Shown here: positions 1 through 8,152 of the stretch, piece after piece
Layout of the letters: every line of letters begins with the position of its first letter
How positions within the stretch are numbered: the first letter of the stretch is position 1
Assembly: GCA_034437315.1 (NCBI GenBank)
Contig: DAOTUC010000047.1
Span: 1 to 11,185 of the forward strand
Source of the DNA: DSAR01 sp034437315
GTDB taxonomy: Bacteria > Chloroflexota > Anaerolineae > B4-G1
Reading direction: 5' to 3'
DNA length: 11,185 bases
The notes under the pieces: model-generated
The model's input: only the letters and a program-made list of their open reading frames with translations
Database searches by the model: none
Told to the model about the DNA's origin: nothing
Translations under genes and position numbers: made by a program

Positions 1-206
1 AACCAGTTTTTGGCATTTCATTGCCGTTTCTGCTTCGTTTCTGGCTTTACACGTAGCCCTCCCTCTCCCATCAACCCCATTGTTGGCCTCCTCATCCCCT
101 CTGCGGAGCTCTACCGCTTCGAAAACCCGTTTCGAGAACGATATGGCGGGCGTTTGCTTTTTTCACCGGATATTCCACCAAACACCGTCACACAATCGAG
201 GAACCC
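1..206. other. Leader region upstream of the R-M operon, no gene
   Basis: No convincing coding region lies here: short open frames on both strands lack any family resemblance. The stretch is richer in A and T than the genes that follow and should contain the operon promoter, but I see no convincing -35/-10 pair. An imperfect inverted repeat (TTCGAAA at 118-124, TTTCGAG at 130-136, five-base loop) could be an operator; this is speculative. A GAGG at 198-201, five bases before the ATG at 207, supports that hsdM start. Confidence 0.5.
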
Positions 207-2290
207 ATGAACCACAACCAAATTACCAACTTCATCTGGTCCATCGCCAACCTCATCCGTGACCATTACCGGCGCAGCAAATATCCCGACGTCATCCTCC
301 CCTTCACCGTCCTCCGCCGCCTCGACTGCGTCCTCGAACCCACCAAAGAACAGGTCCTGGAAACCCACCATCGCTTCAAGGATCAGCTCGCCCCCGAGGC
401 CCTCGACGCCCAGCTCCAGCGCGCGTCCGGCTTCGTCTTCTACAACACCTCCAACTACGACTCTCAGCGCCTGCTGCAGGACCCCGACGCTGTCTATCCC
501 AACATCACCAACTACCTCAACGGCTTCAGCGAGAACATGAAGGAAGTCATCGCCAACTTCAAGCTCCGGAAACCCTGCACGAGGCCGGCCTGCTCTACCA
601 GGTCATCCAGGCCTTTTCCCAGGTCGATCTCCATCCCGACGCCGTCTCCAACACCCAGATGGGCGCCATCTTCGAGGAACTCATCCGCCGTTTCAACGAG
701 GCCGCCAACGAAAACCCCGGCGAGCACTTCACCCCCCGCGACGTCGTCCGCTTGATGGTCGATTTACTCCTGGCCGGCGACGAGGATTTTGTCCGCACCC
801 CCTACCGCGTCGTCAAGGTCTACGATCCCTGCTGCGGCACCGGCGGCATGCTGACCATCGCCCAGCGCCGCATCCAGGAGATGAACGAGACCGCCGACGT
901 GCGGCTCTACGGCCAGGAGGTCAACCCAGAGACCTACGCCGTCTGCAAATCGGATCTCTACGTGAAAAGCGCCGACGGCCGCGAGGCCGAGGGCATTGAG
1001 AAAGGGAGCACCCTCTCCGATGACAAACACGCCGGCGAGACCTTCCATTACCTGATCACCAACCCGCCCTACGGCAAAGACTGGCGCGTCGACCAGAAAG
1101 CAGTCGAGGCGGAGGCTAAACTCGCCCCGGCCGGGCGCTTCGCCGCCGGCACGCCCCGCATCAGCGACGGCCAGCTCCTCTTCCTCCAGCACATGCTGCA
1201 CCACATGTCCCCCGCTCCCTATGGGGGCGAGGATGGGAGAGGAGGCGGCCGGGGCAGTCGCGTCGCCATCATTATGAACGGCTCGCCCCTCTTCACCGGC
1301 GACGCCGGCAGCGGTGAGAGCGAGATCCGCCGCTGGGTGCTGGAAAACAATTGGCTCGAGGCCATCATCGCCCTGCCCGAACAACTCTTTTACAACACCG
1401 GCATCGCCACCTACGTCTGGATTCTCACCAACCAGAAGCCGGGGGGCCGGGAAGACCAAGTCATCCTCATTGACGCCAGCGACCTCTGGGAACCTCGCCG
1501 CAAATCCCTGGGCGACAAACGGCGCGACGTCAGCGCCGAGCAGCGCGCCCAGATCGTGCAGCTCTACCGCGACGCCGCTTCCTCCCCACACACGAGGGAG
1601 ATAGAAGGAGGACGCGTCCGCATCTTCTCCACCACCGACTTCGGCTACCGCAAGATCCGCGTCGAGCGCCCCCAGCGATGGAACTTCCGCGCCACCCCCG
1701 AGCGCATCCAGCGCTTGTGGGACGAGCGCGCCTTCACCAACCTGGCCGCCAGCCGCAAGCGGAAGCCCGAGGCCAAGACCGCCGAGATCGCCGAGGGGGA
1801 GAAAAAGCAGCAGGCCATCGTGGCCATGCTGGAGGGGATGGCCGAGCGGGTATACACCGACTGCCAGACATTCGACGCCGCCGTCAAGGCCGCCGCCGAG
1901 GCGGTCGGCCTCGAGCTCAAGACCTCGGTGCGCCGCGCCATCCGCCGCGCCCTGGGCGAGCGGGATGAAGCGGCCGAGATCTGCCGCGACAGCAAAGGCC
2001 GCCCCCACCCCGACAAAGACCTGCGCGATTACGAGCGCGTGCCCCTCGACCGCCCCGTGGCCGAGTACTTCGCCCAGGAAGTCCAGCCCCACGTCCCCGA
2101 CGCCTGGGTCGACGAGGACTACACCGACGAGCGTGACGGCGGCGTGGGCCGCGTGGGCCGCGTGGGCTACGAGATCAATTTCAACCGCTACTTCTACGAA
2201 TACGAGCCGCCTCGCCCCCTGGAGGCGATCGAGGCCGACATCAGAGCTGTTCAAGAGAAGCTATCGAATTTGCTCCAAGACTTGCTTTAG
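207..2290 (+). CDS. hsdM: Type I restriction-modification system methyltransferase subunit HsdM, frameshifted near 569
   Basis: HsdM transfers methyl groups from S-adenosylmethionine to adenine N6 in the target chosen by HsdS, and is also part of the restriction complex. Frame one gives residues 1-121, with the HsdM N-terminal helical bundle (start MNHNQITNFIWSIANLIRD). The frame must then shift at about 569, because the family sequence resumes as ETLHEAGLLYQVIQAF in the next frame and stays open to 2290. Joined, the protein is about 694 residues. It carries methyltransferase motif I DPCCGTGGM at about 207-215 and catalytic motif IV NPPY at about 286-289. It is longer than a typical 500-residue HsdM because of a C-terminal extension. 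The shift equals one missing G (CGG GAA reads as CGGAA). Two short low-complexity inserts sit near 1208-1255 and 1577-1612. Identity is certain; functionality depends on whether the shift is real. Confidence 0.93.
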
Positions 2291-2306
2291 ACCAGGAAGA
2301 ATCTAG

Positions 2307-2313
2307 AAAGGAG
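2307..2313 (+). promoter_or_regulatory. Shine-Dalgarno site of the antitoxin gene
   Basis: AAAGGAG lies seven bases before the ATG at 2321, in the 30-base gap after the hsdM stop. It supports independent strong initiation of the antitoxin within the operon. Confidence 0.7.
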
Positions 2314-2320
2314 CCACAGA

Positions 2321-2560
2321 ATGTATACTGCTTTACGCGAAAAAGCCATTGTCACAACCGAGGGCGTGCTCGAAATCCGCTCTTCGGAGCTACTCGCTGG
2401 CACGCGCGTCGAAGTCATCATTCTCGTCGAAACCCCACTGGCCTCCAGGGATGACCTCGGCTGGCCCGAAGACTTTTTCGCCACGTTTGCCGGTTGCTTG
2501 CCCGATTTCCCCGCCCGCGAAAGCGCCGGCGATTACGAAACCCGCGCGGAGTTGCCCTGA
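2321..2560 (+). CDS. Probable type II antitoxin, partner of the PIN-domain toxin
   Basis: A 79-residue acidic protein placed directly before a PIN-domain gene, where a VapB-type antitoxin is expected. The N-terminal half (residues 8-38) looks like a small beta-rich segment of the type seen in short antitoxins, with GVLEIRSSELLAGTRVEVII. The C-terminal segment from about 47 (GWPEDFFATFAG, then DYETRAEL at 71-78) matches my memory of the toxin-binding tail of antitoxins annotated beside VapC. Its stop TGA (2558-2560) shares one base with the toxin's ATG, so the two are translationally coupled. Antitoxins normally bind and neutralise the toxin and often repress their own operon; no operator was recognised here. 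The role is inferred from context and the tail motif; the family name is uncertain. Confidence 0.75.
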   Translation: MYTALREKAIVTTEGVLEIRSSELLAGTRVEVIILVETPLASRDDLGWPEDFFATFAGCLPDFPARESAGDYETRAELP

Positions 2561-2931
2561 TGTACCTCTTAGATACCAATGCTTGCATCAATTTCTTGCG
2601 CGATCCGCAATCGCGCATCGGCCAACGCCTGGCGCGCGTCCCCTATCACGAGGTGGCCCTTTGCTCAATCGTCAAAGCCGAACTTTTCTACGGCGTTCAA
2701 CGCAGCCGCGATCCCGACGACGCGCACTTCCCTAGCTTGCCCTTTGACGATCCCGCCGCCGTCATCTATGGCGAAGTCCGCGCCTACCTGGCCCAACGCG
2801 GCCAACTCATCGGCCCCAACGATATGTTCATCGCTGCCACCGCCTTGGCTCACCAGTCCACGCTCGTCACCCACAACACGCGCGAGTTCAGCCGCGTGCC
2901 CGGCCTGCATCTCGAGGATTGGGAAGCGTGA
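2560..2931 (+). CDS. vapC: PIN-domain ribonuclease toxin, VapC-like
   Basis: A 123-residue PIN-domain protein, expected to be a metal-dependent RNase that cleaves RNA (tRNA or rRNA in studied VapCs) when freed from its antitoxin. The acidic metal site is visible: D5 in LLDTN, E41 in KAELFYG and D88 in GPNDMFIAATAL, followed by the typical TLVTHNTREF at 101-110. The start at 2560 is chosen because it begins right before LLDTN, overlaps the antitoxin stop (TGATG) and has GGAG at 2548-2551; an in-frame upstream extension exists but lies inside the antitoxin gene. The segment between YGVQRSRDPD and FPSLPFDD seems some ten residues shorter than in relatives I recall, so a small in-frame deletion is possible. 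The gene overlaps hsdS by GTGA at its end. Confidence 0.88.
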   Translation: MYLLDTNACINFLRDPQSRIGQRLARVPYHEVALCSIVKAELFYGVQRSRDPDDAHFPSLPFDDPAAVIYGEVRAYLAQRGQLIGPNDMFIAATALAHQSTLVTHNTREFSRVPGLHLEDWEA

Positions 2932-4283
2932 CCCGCTATCCCCGTTACCCCGCGTACAAGAATTCCGGCGTCGAGTGGCTGGGAGAGATTCCGGCGCATT
3001 GGGAGACAAGACGGCTCAAATATGCAGCCGTTATCAACAAAGATTCTCTTGCTGAAGACGTAGACCCTGAATACATCCTACAATACATTGACATTGGAAG
3101 TGTTGATTCTACGGGCAGCATCTTGGATATTCAGGAAATGACTTTTGAGAAAGCGCCATCTCACGCACGTCGTCAGGTTCGCCATGGCGATACAATTATT
3201 TCAACAGTTCGCACTTACTTAAAAGCCATTGCCTACATCGACTACCCAGCAGATAACCTCATTGTTTCAACAGGATTCTCTGTGTTGAGACCCCGGCCTA
3301 AACTTAAACCCAAGTACTTGTGGCGGCTGGTGCAATCTCAAGTTTTTGTGGATACGGTTGTGGCGAATTCTGAGGGCATTGGATATCCAGCTATTGCCCC
3401 AACCAAGTTGGCTGAATTACCGATTTGGATCCCTCCTCTCCCCGAACAACGCGCCATCGCCGCCTTCCTCGACCGCCAAACCGCCCGCATCGACGCCGCC
3501 ATCGCCGAGTACCGCCGTCTCACCGATCTCCTGCAGGAAAAGCGCGCCGTCCTCATCTCCCACGTCGTCACCCAGGGCCTCCCTTCGACAGGCTCAGGGC
3601 AGGTAGACTCCAATGTCCCGCGCAAGGATTCCGGTATCGCGTGGCTGGGGGAGATTCCAGCGCATTGGCAGACTATGCAAGTCAAACACCTCGCTCATTC
3701 CCTGCAAACCGGCCCTTTTGGCACGCAATTACATCAGTCAGATTATATTGTCGATGGCATTCCTGTTATTAATCCATCACATATGCAAAATGGGCAGATA
3801 GTGCCTGATAGAGAAGTAACCGTAAATCGAGAAACTTTCAACCGTCTAAAGTATCACAAGTTGCTAAGAGACGACATAATCTTTGCTCGTCGGGGAGAAC
3901 TAGGCCGCTGTGCGCTGGTTACAGAAAATGAAGATGGCTGGCTTTGTGGGACTGGCAGTCTGAAAATGCGTCCTAAACAGAATTTGGTCCATTCACCATT
4001 TTTACACCGAGTGCTATCTACTGAGGGAGTTAGTGAGTGGTTGTTACTTCGGTCAGTGGGCTCCACAATGGACAATTTGAACACTACTATTCTTTCAAGA
4101 ATGCCCTTACCCATTCCCCCTCTCCCCGAACAACGCGCCATCGCCGCCTACCTCGACCGCCAAACCACCCACATCGACGACGCCATCGCCGAAACCCAGA
4201 CCGCCATCGCCCACCTGGCGGAATACCGCACCGCCCTCATCTCCGCCGTCGTCACCGGCCAGATCGACGTCCACGATGCTTAG
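2928..4283 (+). CDS. hsdS: Type I restriction-modification system specificity subunit HsdS
   Basis: HsdS recognises the bipartite DNA target and holds two HsdM and two HsdR subunits. The 451-residue protein shows the classic duplicated plan. Conserved GVEWLGEIPAHW at about 14-25 leads into target-recognition domain 1 (about 26-165), then a helical spacer starting PLPEQRAIAAFLDRQTARID at 170. A second GIAWLGEIPAHW at about 236 leads into domain 2, then a second PLPEQRAIAAYLDRQT from 398. The GTG start at 2928 overlaps the toxin stop by four bases (GTGA) and has GAGG at 2914-2917; a TTG at 2919 is the less likely alternative. Both recognition domains are clearly AT-richer than the conserved segments, the usual sign of domain exchange. 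Residues 219-226 (PSTGSGQV) come from an inserted dispersed repeat. The frame is intact throughout. Confidence 0.95.
   Translation: MTRYPRYPAYKNSGVEWLGEIPAHWETRRLKYAAVINKDSLAEDVDPEYILQYIDIGSVDSTGSILDIQEMTFEKAPSHARRQVRHGDTIISTVRTYLKAIAYIDYPADNLIVSTGFSVLRPRPKLKPKYLWRLVQSQVFVDTVVANSEGIGYPAIAPTKLAELPIWIPPLPEQRAIAAFLDRQTARIDAAIAEYRRLTDLLQEKRAVLISHVVTQGLPSTGSGQVDSNVPRKDSGIAWLGEIPAHWQTMQVKHLAHSLQTGPFGTQLHQSDYIVDGIPVINPSHMQNGQIVPDREVTVNRETFNRLKYHKLLRDDIIFARRGELGRCALVTENEDGWLCGTGSLKMRPKQNLVHSPFLHRVLSTEGVSEWLLLRSVGSTMDNLNTTILSRMPLPIPPLPEQRAIAAYLDRQTTHIDDAIAETQTAIAHLAEYRTALISAVVTGQIDVHDA
2962..3002 (+). repeat. Conserved hsdS segment, copy 1 (pairs with 3628-3668)
   Basis: A 41-base stretch encoding SGVEWLGEIPAHW recurs 666 bases downstream with about five mismatches. 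It marks the entry to each target-recognition domain and is a likely crossover site for domain exchange. Confidence 0.85.
3435..3508 (+). repeat. Conserved hsdS spacer, copy 1 (pairs with 4119-4192)
   Basis: This 74-base segment encodes PLPEQRAIAAFLDRQTARID and beyond. It matches 4119-4192, exactly 684 bases (228 codons) downstream, at about 70 of 74 positions. The match is far higher than in the variable domains between, which suggests gene conversion or strong constraint. Confidence 0.9.
3581..3599. repeat. Dispersed short repeat of the CTTCGACAGGCTCAGGG type inside hsdS
   Basis: The sequence CCCTTCGACAGGCTCAGGG sits in the linker between the two halves of HsdS. It belongs to a short motif I recognise as widely dispersed in bacterial genomes; its reverse complement reads as CPEPVEG in translated frames. 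Here it adds eight codons (PSTGSGQV) in frame between VVTQGL and DSNVPRKDSG, which are adjacent or nearly so in relatives. Recognition is from memory and from the linker context. Confidence 0.7.
3628..3668 (+). repeat. Conserved hsdS segment, copy 2 (pairs with 2962-3002)
   Basis: Second copy of the recognition-domain entry segment, encoding SGIAWLGEIPAHW, with about 36 of 41 bases identical to copy 1. Confidence 0.85.
4119..4192 (+). repeat. Conserved hsdS spacer, copy 2 (pairs with 3435-3508)
   Basis: Second spacer helix coding segment, PLPEQRAIAAYLDRQTTHID, differing from copy 1 at about four of 74 bases. Confidence 0.9.
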
Positions 4284-4289
4284 ATCGCA

Positions 4290-4295
4290 AAGGAG
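4290..4295 (+). promoter_or_regulatory. Shine-Dalgarno site fixing the start of the nuclease gene
   Basis: AAGGAG five bases before the ATG at 4301. It decides for this start over an in-frame extension running back into the 3' end of hsdS (from 4037), which reads as meaningless Pro/Arg-rich sequence. Confidence 0.75.
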
Positions 4296-4300
4296 TTAGA

Positions 4301-5215
4301 ATGAGCGACATAAAACTGTTTCACACTGGCGACGGCGCTGTCGTTGAACTAGAGGGCCAATCGGTCGCCGTTGAAAAATCCCTTCAGCGTCTAATGGAAC
4401 GCCACCTAGAGACCTTCCTTGGTATCCGTTTCCTGGCTTCCGAATTCTCCACCGGTCCCTCCCACGGCGGCCGCATTGATACACTCGGCATCGACGAAAA
4501 CGGCAGTCCCGTCATCATCGAGTATAAGCGCGCCATCAACCAGAATGTCATCAACCAGGGCCTCTTCTATCTTGATTGGCTGATGGATCACAAGGCCGCT
4601 TTCACTCTTCAGGTGATGCAGCGTCTGGGTCAGGAGGATGCCGATAACATCGAGTGGGGCAGCCCTCGCCTTATTTGCGTTGCTGGCGACTTTACCAAAT
4701 ATGACGAGCATGCTATCAAACAGATGAACCGTAACATCGAACTGATCCGCTATCGCCGTTATGGGCGTGAATTACTTCTATTGGAGTTGGTCAATGCTAC
4801 CCAGGCCCAAGAGCCTGGAGCATCGCCGGTCACCGCCGATACCTCTGCCAAGAGACACTACAAAACTCAACACGAATACTACGTACAAGCTCCCCAGGAC
4901 CTACAAGATCGCTTCGAGGCGCTTTCTGCTTTCCTGCAGGCGCTGGGCGACGATGTACAAGTCAAGTGGCTCAAGTACTACATTGCCTTCCGTCGTCTCA
5001 AGAATTTTGCAACCGCCAAGGTCCATCCCCAGGCAGGTACTATCCTGGTTTGGGTTCCTCTTGATCCCGATAAATACGAGATGGAGGATGGCTTGACTCG
5101 CGATGTGCGCAACATCGGTCACCACGGCACCGGCGACCTAGAGATCACCATCGCCTCTGATGAAGATCTGGAACGGGCCAAGTCTTTCCTGGTTAAAAGC
5201 TATGAGATAAACTGA
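4301..5215 (+). CDS. PD-(D/E)XK nuclease-like protein with DUF5655-like C-terminal domain
   Basis: A 304-residue protein lying between hsdS and hsdR. Residues about 24-165 look like a PD-(D/E)XK nuclease fold of the NucS/DUF91 type: D60 in GGRIDTLGID, then E74 and K76 in VIIEYKR, then a QxxxY element (Q86, Y90) in NQGLFYLDWL. A low-complexity linker follows at about 166-187. The C-terminal domain (about 188-304) contains YYIAFRRLKNFATAKVHPQ and the ending EDGLTRDVRNIGHHGTGDLE, which I recognise as DUF5655-like. The catalytic triad is complete, so DNA cleavage or end processing is plausible. Its place inside the R-M operon suggests defence or handling of broken DNA, but no specific function is established. 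The next gene starts 37 bases downstream. Confidence 0.85.
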   Translation: MSDIKLFHTGDGAVVELEGQSVAVEKSLQRLMERHLETFLGIRFLASEFSTGPSHGGRIDTLGIDENGSPVIIEYKRAINQNVINQGLFYLDWLMDHKAAFTLQVMQRLGQEDADNIEWGSPRLICVAGDFTKYDEHAIKQMNRNIELIRYRRYGRELLLLELVNATQAQEPGASPVTADTSAKRHYKTQHEYYVQAPQDLQDRFEALSAFLQALGDDVQVKWLKYYIAFRRLKNFATAKVHPQAGTILVWVPLDPDKYEMEDGLTRDVRNIGHHGTGDLEITIASDEDLERAKSFLVKSYEIN

Positions 5216-5239
5216 TTACACTTTACACGTCAGGCAAAC

Positions 5240-5245
5240 AAGGAG
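5240..5245 (+). promoter_or_regulatory. Shine-Dalgarno site of hsdR
   Basis: AAGGAG seven bases before the ATG at 5253 supports this hsdR start. Confidence 0.7.
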
Positions 5246-5252
5246 CCGCCCC

Positions 5253-8149
5253 ATGCCCGTCCACATAAACGAAGCCAACTTCGAGGACCTCATCGAGCAA
5301 GCCCTCCTCGACCAGGGCTACCTCAAGCGCGCGCCCGCCGACTACGACCGCGAGCTGTGTCTCGATCCCGAACTCGTCCTCCAATTCATCCAGGCCACCC
5401 AGCCCCGGACCTGGGGCCGCTACCTGGCCCAGTATCCCAACGAGGCCGCCCAGCGCTTCATCCAGCGGTTGGCCCGGCAGATTGAGCGGCGCGGCACGCT
5501 CTACACCTTCCGCCACGAGTTCAAGGACTCCGGCTCCATTTCGATCTCTTCTATCCCCGCCCCAACACCGCGCTCAACCCCGACGAGCAAAAGCGCTACC
5601 TGGGCAACATCTTCAGCGTCGTCCGCCAGCTCCGCTATCGTCCCCAGACGGATTCCCGCCAACCGGAGCTCGATCTCGCCCTCTTCCTCAACGGCCTGCC
5701 CATCTTCACTGCCGAGTTGAAGAACCAATTCACCAACCAGAACGTCTATGACGCCATCGCGCAATACGAGAACGACCGCCCGCCGACCGAGCGCCTCTTC
5801 CAGGTGGGCCGCTGCCTGGCCCATTTCGCCGTGGACGATCGAGAGGTCCACGTCACCCCTCACCTCCGGGGCGGCGAGACCGATTTCCTGCCCTTCAACC
5901 AGGGTTACGATCACGGCCGGGGCAATCCCCCGGCGCCGCCCACGTCGGGCAAGTTCGCCACCGCCTACCTGTGGGACGAGATCTGGTCTCCCGACAGCGT
6001 GCTCAACCTCGTCCAGCGCTTCAGCCACATCTTCGACGAGCGGGACGAGGACGGCAACAAGACCGGCCGGCAGAAGATCATCTTCCCCCGCTACCACCAG
6101 CTCACCGCCGTGCGTCAACTGGTGGATCACACCCGCCAACACGGCCCGGGCCAGCGCTACTTGATCCAGCACTCGGCCGGCAGCGGCAAGACCATGACCA
6201 TCTCCTGGCTGGCCCACCAGCTTTCCGTCCTCCACGACGAGCAAGACCGGCCGATTTTCGACACCATCGTCATCGTCTCCGACCGCCGCGCCCTGGACCG
6301 GCACCTCCAACAGGCAGTGCGCGATTTCGAGAAGACCCGCGGCGTCGTTGAGGCCATCACCAGGGACTCCGAGCAACTCCGGCAGGCGCTGGAGGCGGGC
6401 AAGCCCATCGTCGTCACCACCATGCAGAAGTTCCCCGTCATCGCCCACAAGATCGACGACCTCCCCGGCCAGCGCTTCGCCGTCATCGTCGACGAGGCCC
6501 ACTCCTCCCAGGCCGGCGCATCTACCCAGGCCATGCACCGCGCCCTGGAGGCCGGCAGTCTGGCGGAGGCCGAGGCCGCCGAGGCCGGAACGCCGGAGGA
6601 TATGGAAGATGTCCTCGTCCGGGAGATGGCCCTGCGGCGTCACCAGCCCCACATCAGCACCTTCGCCTTCACCGCCACGCCCAAGGCCAAGACCCTCCAG
6701 CTTTTTGATACACCCGGCCCCGATGCTCAGATCCCCTTCCATCTCTACCCCATGCGCCAGGCCATCGAGGAGGGCTTCATCATGGACGTGCTTGAGCACT
6801 ACACCACCTACAAATCCTACTGGCGGCTGCTCAAGACCATCGAGGACGACCCCGAATACGAGCGCAAAAAGGCCCAGCGTTTGCTCAAGAACCTGGTCGA
6901 TCTCAGCCCCCACGCCGTTGACCAGAAAGTCGCCATTATCGTCGAGCACTTTGCCCAAAACGTGGCCCATCAGATTGACGGTCAGGCGAAGGCGATGATC
7001 GTCACCCGCTCCCGCCTCCACGCCGTGCGTTACAAGCTGGCCGTCGATCGCTATCTCGAGGCCCACCGTTATCCCTTCCGCTCCCTGGTCGCCTTTTCGG
7101 GCGCCGTCAAGGACGGCGATCAATCCTACACCGAGACCGGGATGAACACCGCCTCGGCCGGCGTGCGCATCCCCCAGAGCGCGACCGAGGACACGTTCAA
7201 GAAGAACCCCAATTACCGCTTCCTCGTCGTCGCCAACAAGTTCCAGACCGGTTTCGACGCGCCCCTCCTGCACACGATGTACGTGGACAAGAAACTGGGC
7301 GGCGTCAACGCTGTCCAGACCCTCTCGCGCCTCAACCGCATCCATCCCGGCAAAGAAGGGACGATGGTGCTCGATTTCGTCAACGAGGCTGACCAGATCC
7401 AGAAGGCCTTCGAACCCTACTACGAGACCACCCTGCTCAGCGCCGAGACCGATCCCAACGTGCTCTACGACCTCCAGGCCGAGTTGGACGGATACCACTT
7501 CTACACCGAGGAAGAGGTGGACGGGTTCGTCGCCACCTATTTCCAGGGCCGCCGCGAGGATTTGGCCGCCCTCTACGCCCTGGTGGATCCCGTCGTGGAC
7601 CGCGTGGGCGCCGCCCCCCTGGAGGAGCAGAACGAGTTCCGCAGCCAGCTCGACAACTTCATCCGCCTCTACGGTTTCCTGGCCCAGATCCTGCCCTTTG
7701 CCGAGACCGATTGGGAGAGACGTTTCCACTTCTACCGCTTCCTGCTCCGCCACGTCCTGCAGCGCCTGCTCACCCGGGGCGATAGCGAACTCGATCCCGT
7801 GGGCGGGGGCGGGTATAGCGCCGCCCCGGCAGAGGAAAGAGATGCGCTCTCCCTCATCATCGAGGACATCAACCGCGCCTTTAGCGGCGAGGGCGTCAAC
7901 GGCGACGCGCCCGTCGCCATCCAGCACCTGTTGGGCAAACTCGTCGAGAGCATCGCCGTCGCAAAGAGCCTGGAGGCCAACCCGCCAGACACCGCCCGCT
8001 TGACCTTCGACCAGGTCACCGACCAACTCTTCGCCGAGATGGTCGATAACTATTTCGAGTTCTACAAAAAAGTCACCGACAACCCGCAGGCGAAACAGCG
8101 CCTTTTTGATTGGCTGTTCGAGCAGTATCGCAGCAATACCCAGGAGTAG
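5253..8149 (+). CDS. hsdR: Type I restriction enzyme subunit HsdR, frameshifted near 5534
   Basis: HsdR is the ATP-driven translocase and endonuclease of the complex. Frame one gives residues 1-94 (MPVHINEANFEDLIEQAL to RHEFKDSG). The family sequence then continues one frame over as LHFDLFYPRPNTALNPDEQ, so one base (a C) is missing near 5534. Joined length is about 965 residues, close to the usual 1000. Visible motifs: nuclease D141, E155 and K157 (ELDLALFLNG ... AELKNQ); Walker A HSAGSGKT at 307-314; DEAH box at 414-417; TATP at 474-477; and helicase motif VI QTLSRLNR at 689-696, just after NKFQTGFDAPLLHTMYVDK. The downstream frame is intact for 870 codons. As given, translation would make a useless 155-residue product, unless the shift is a sequencing error. 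The caspase gene begins three bases after the stop. Confidence 0.94.
8142..8146 (+). promoter_or_regulatory. Shine-Dalgarno site of the caspase gene, inside the hsdR end
   Basis: AGGAG overlaps the last hsdR codons, six bases before the ATG at 8153. It ties caspase translation to the end of hsdR and argues for one transcript. Confidence 0.7.
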
Positions 8150-8152
8150 CCT

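Noticed and set aside
31..40. Ten-base match TGCTTCGTTT shared with 10981-10990, as a possible island boundary repeat
   Set aside because: A ten-base match is expected by chance in 11 kb, and the flanks do not match.
564..575. Programmed ribosomal frameshifting in hsdM
   Set aside because: CTC CGG AAA CCC is not a slippery heptamer that would let both tRNAs re-pair, and no downstream pseudoknot was evident; a missing base is simpler.
764..2254. Long minus-strand open frame (496 codons) opposite hsdM
   Set aside because: The translation is a repetitive Gly/Val/Leu/Ala mix without domains, typical of the antisense of a GC-rich gene; the plus strand has clear methyltransferase motifs.
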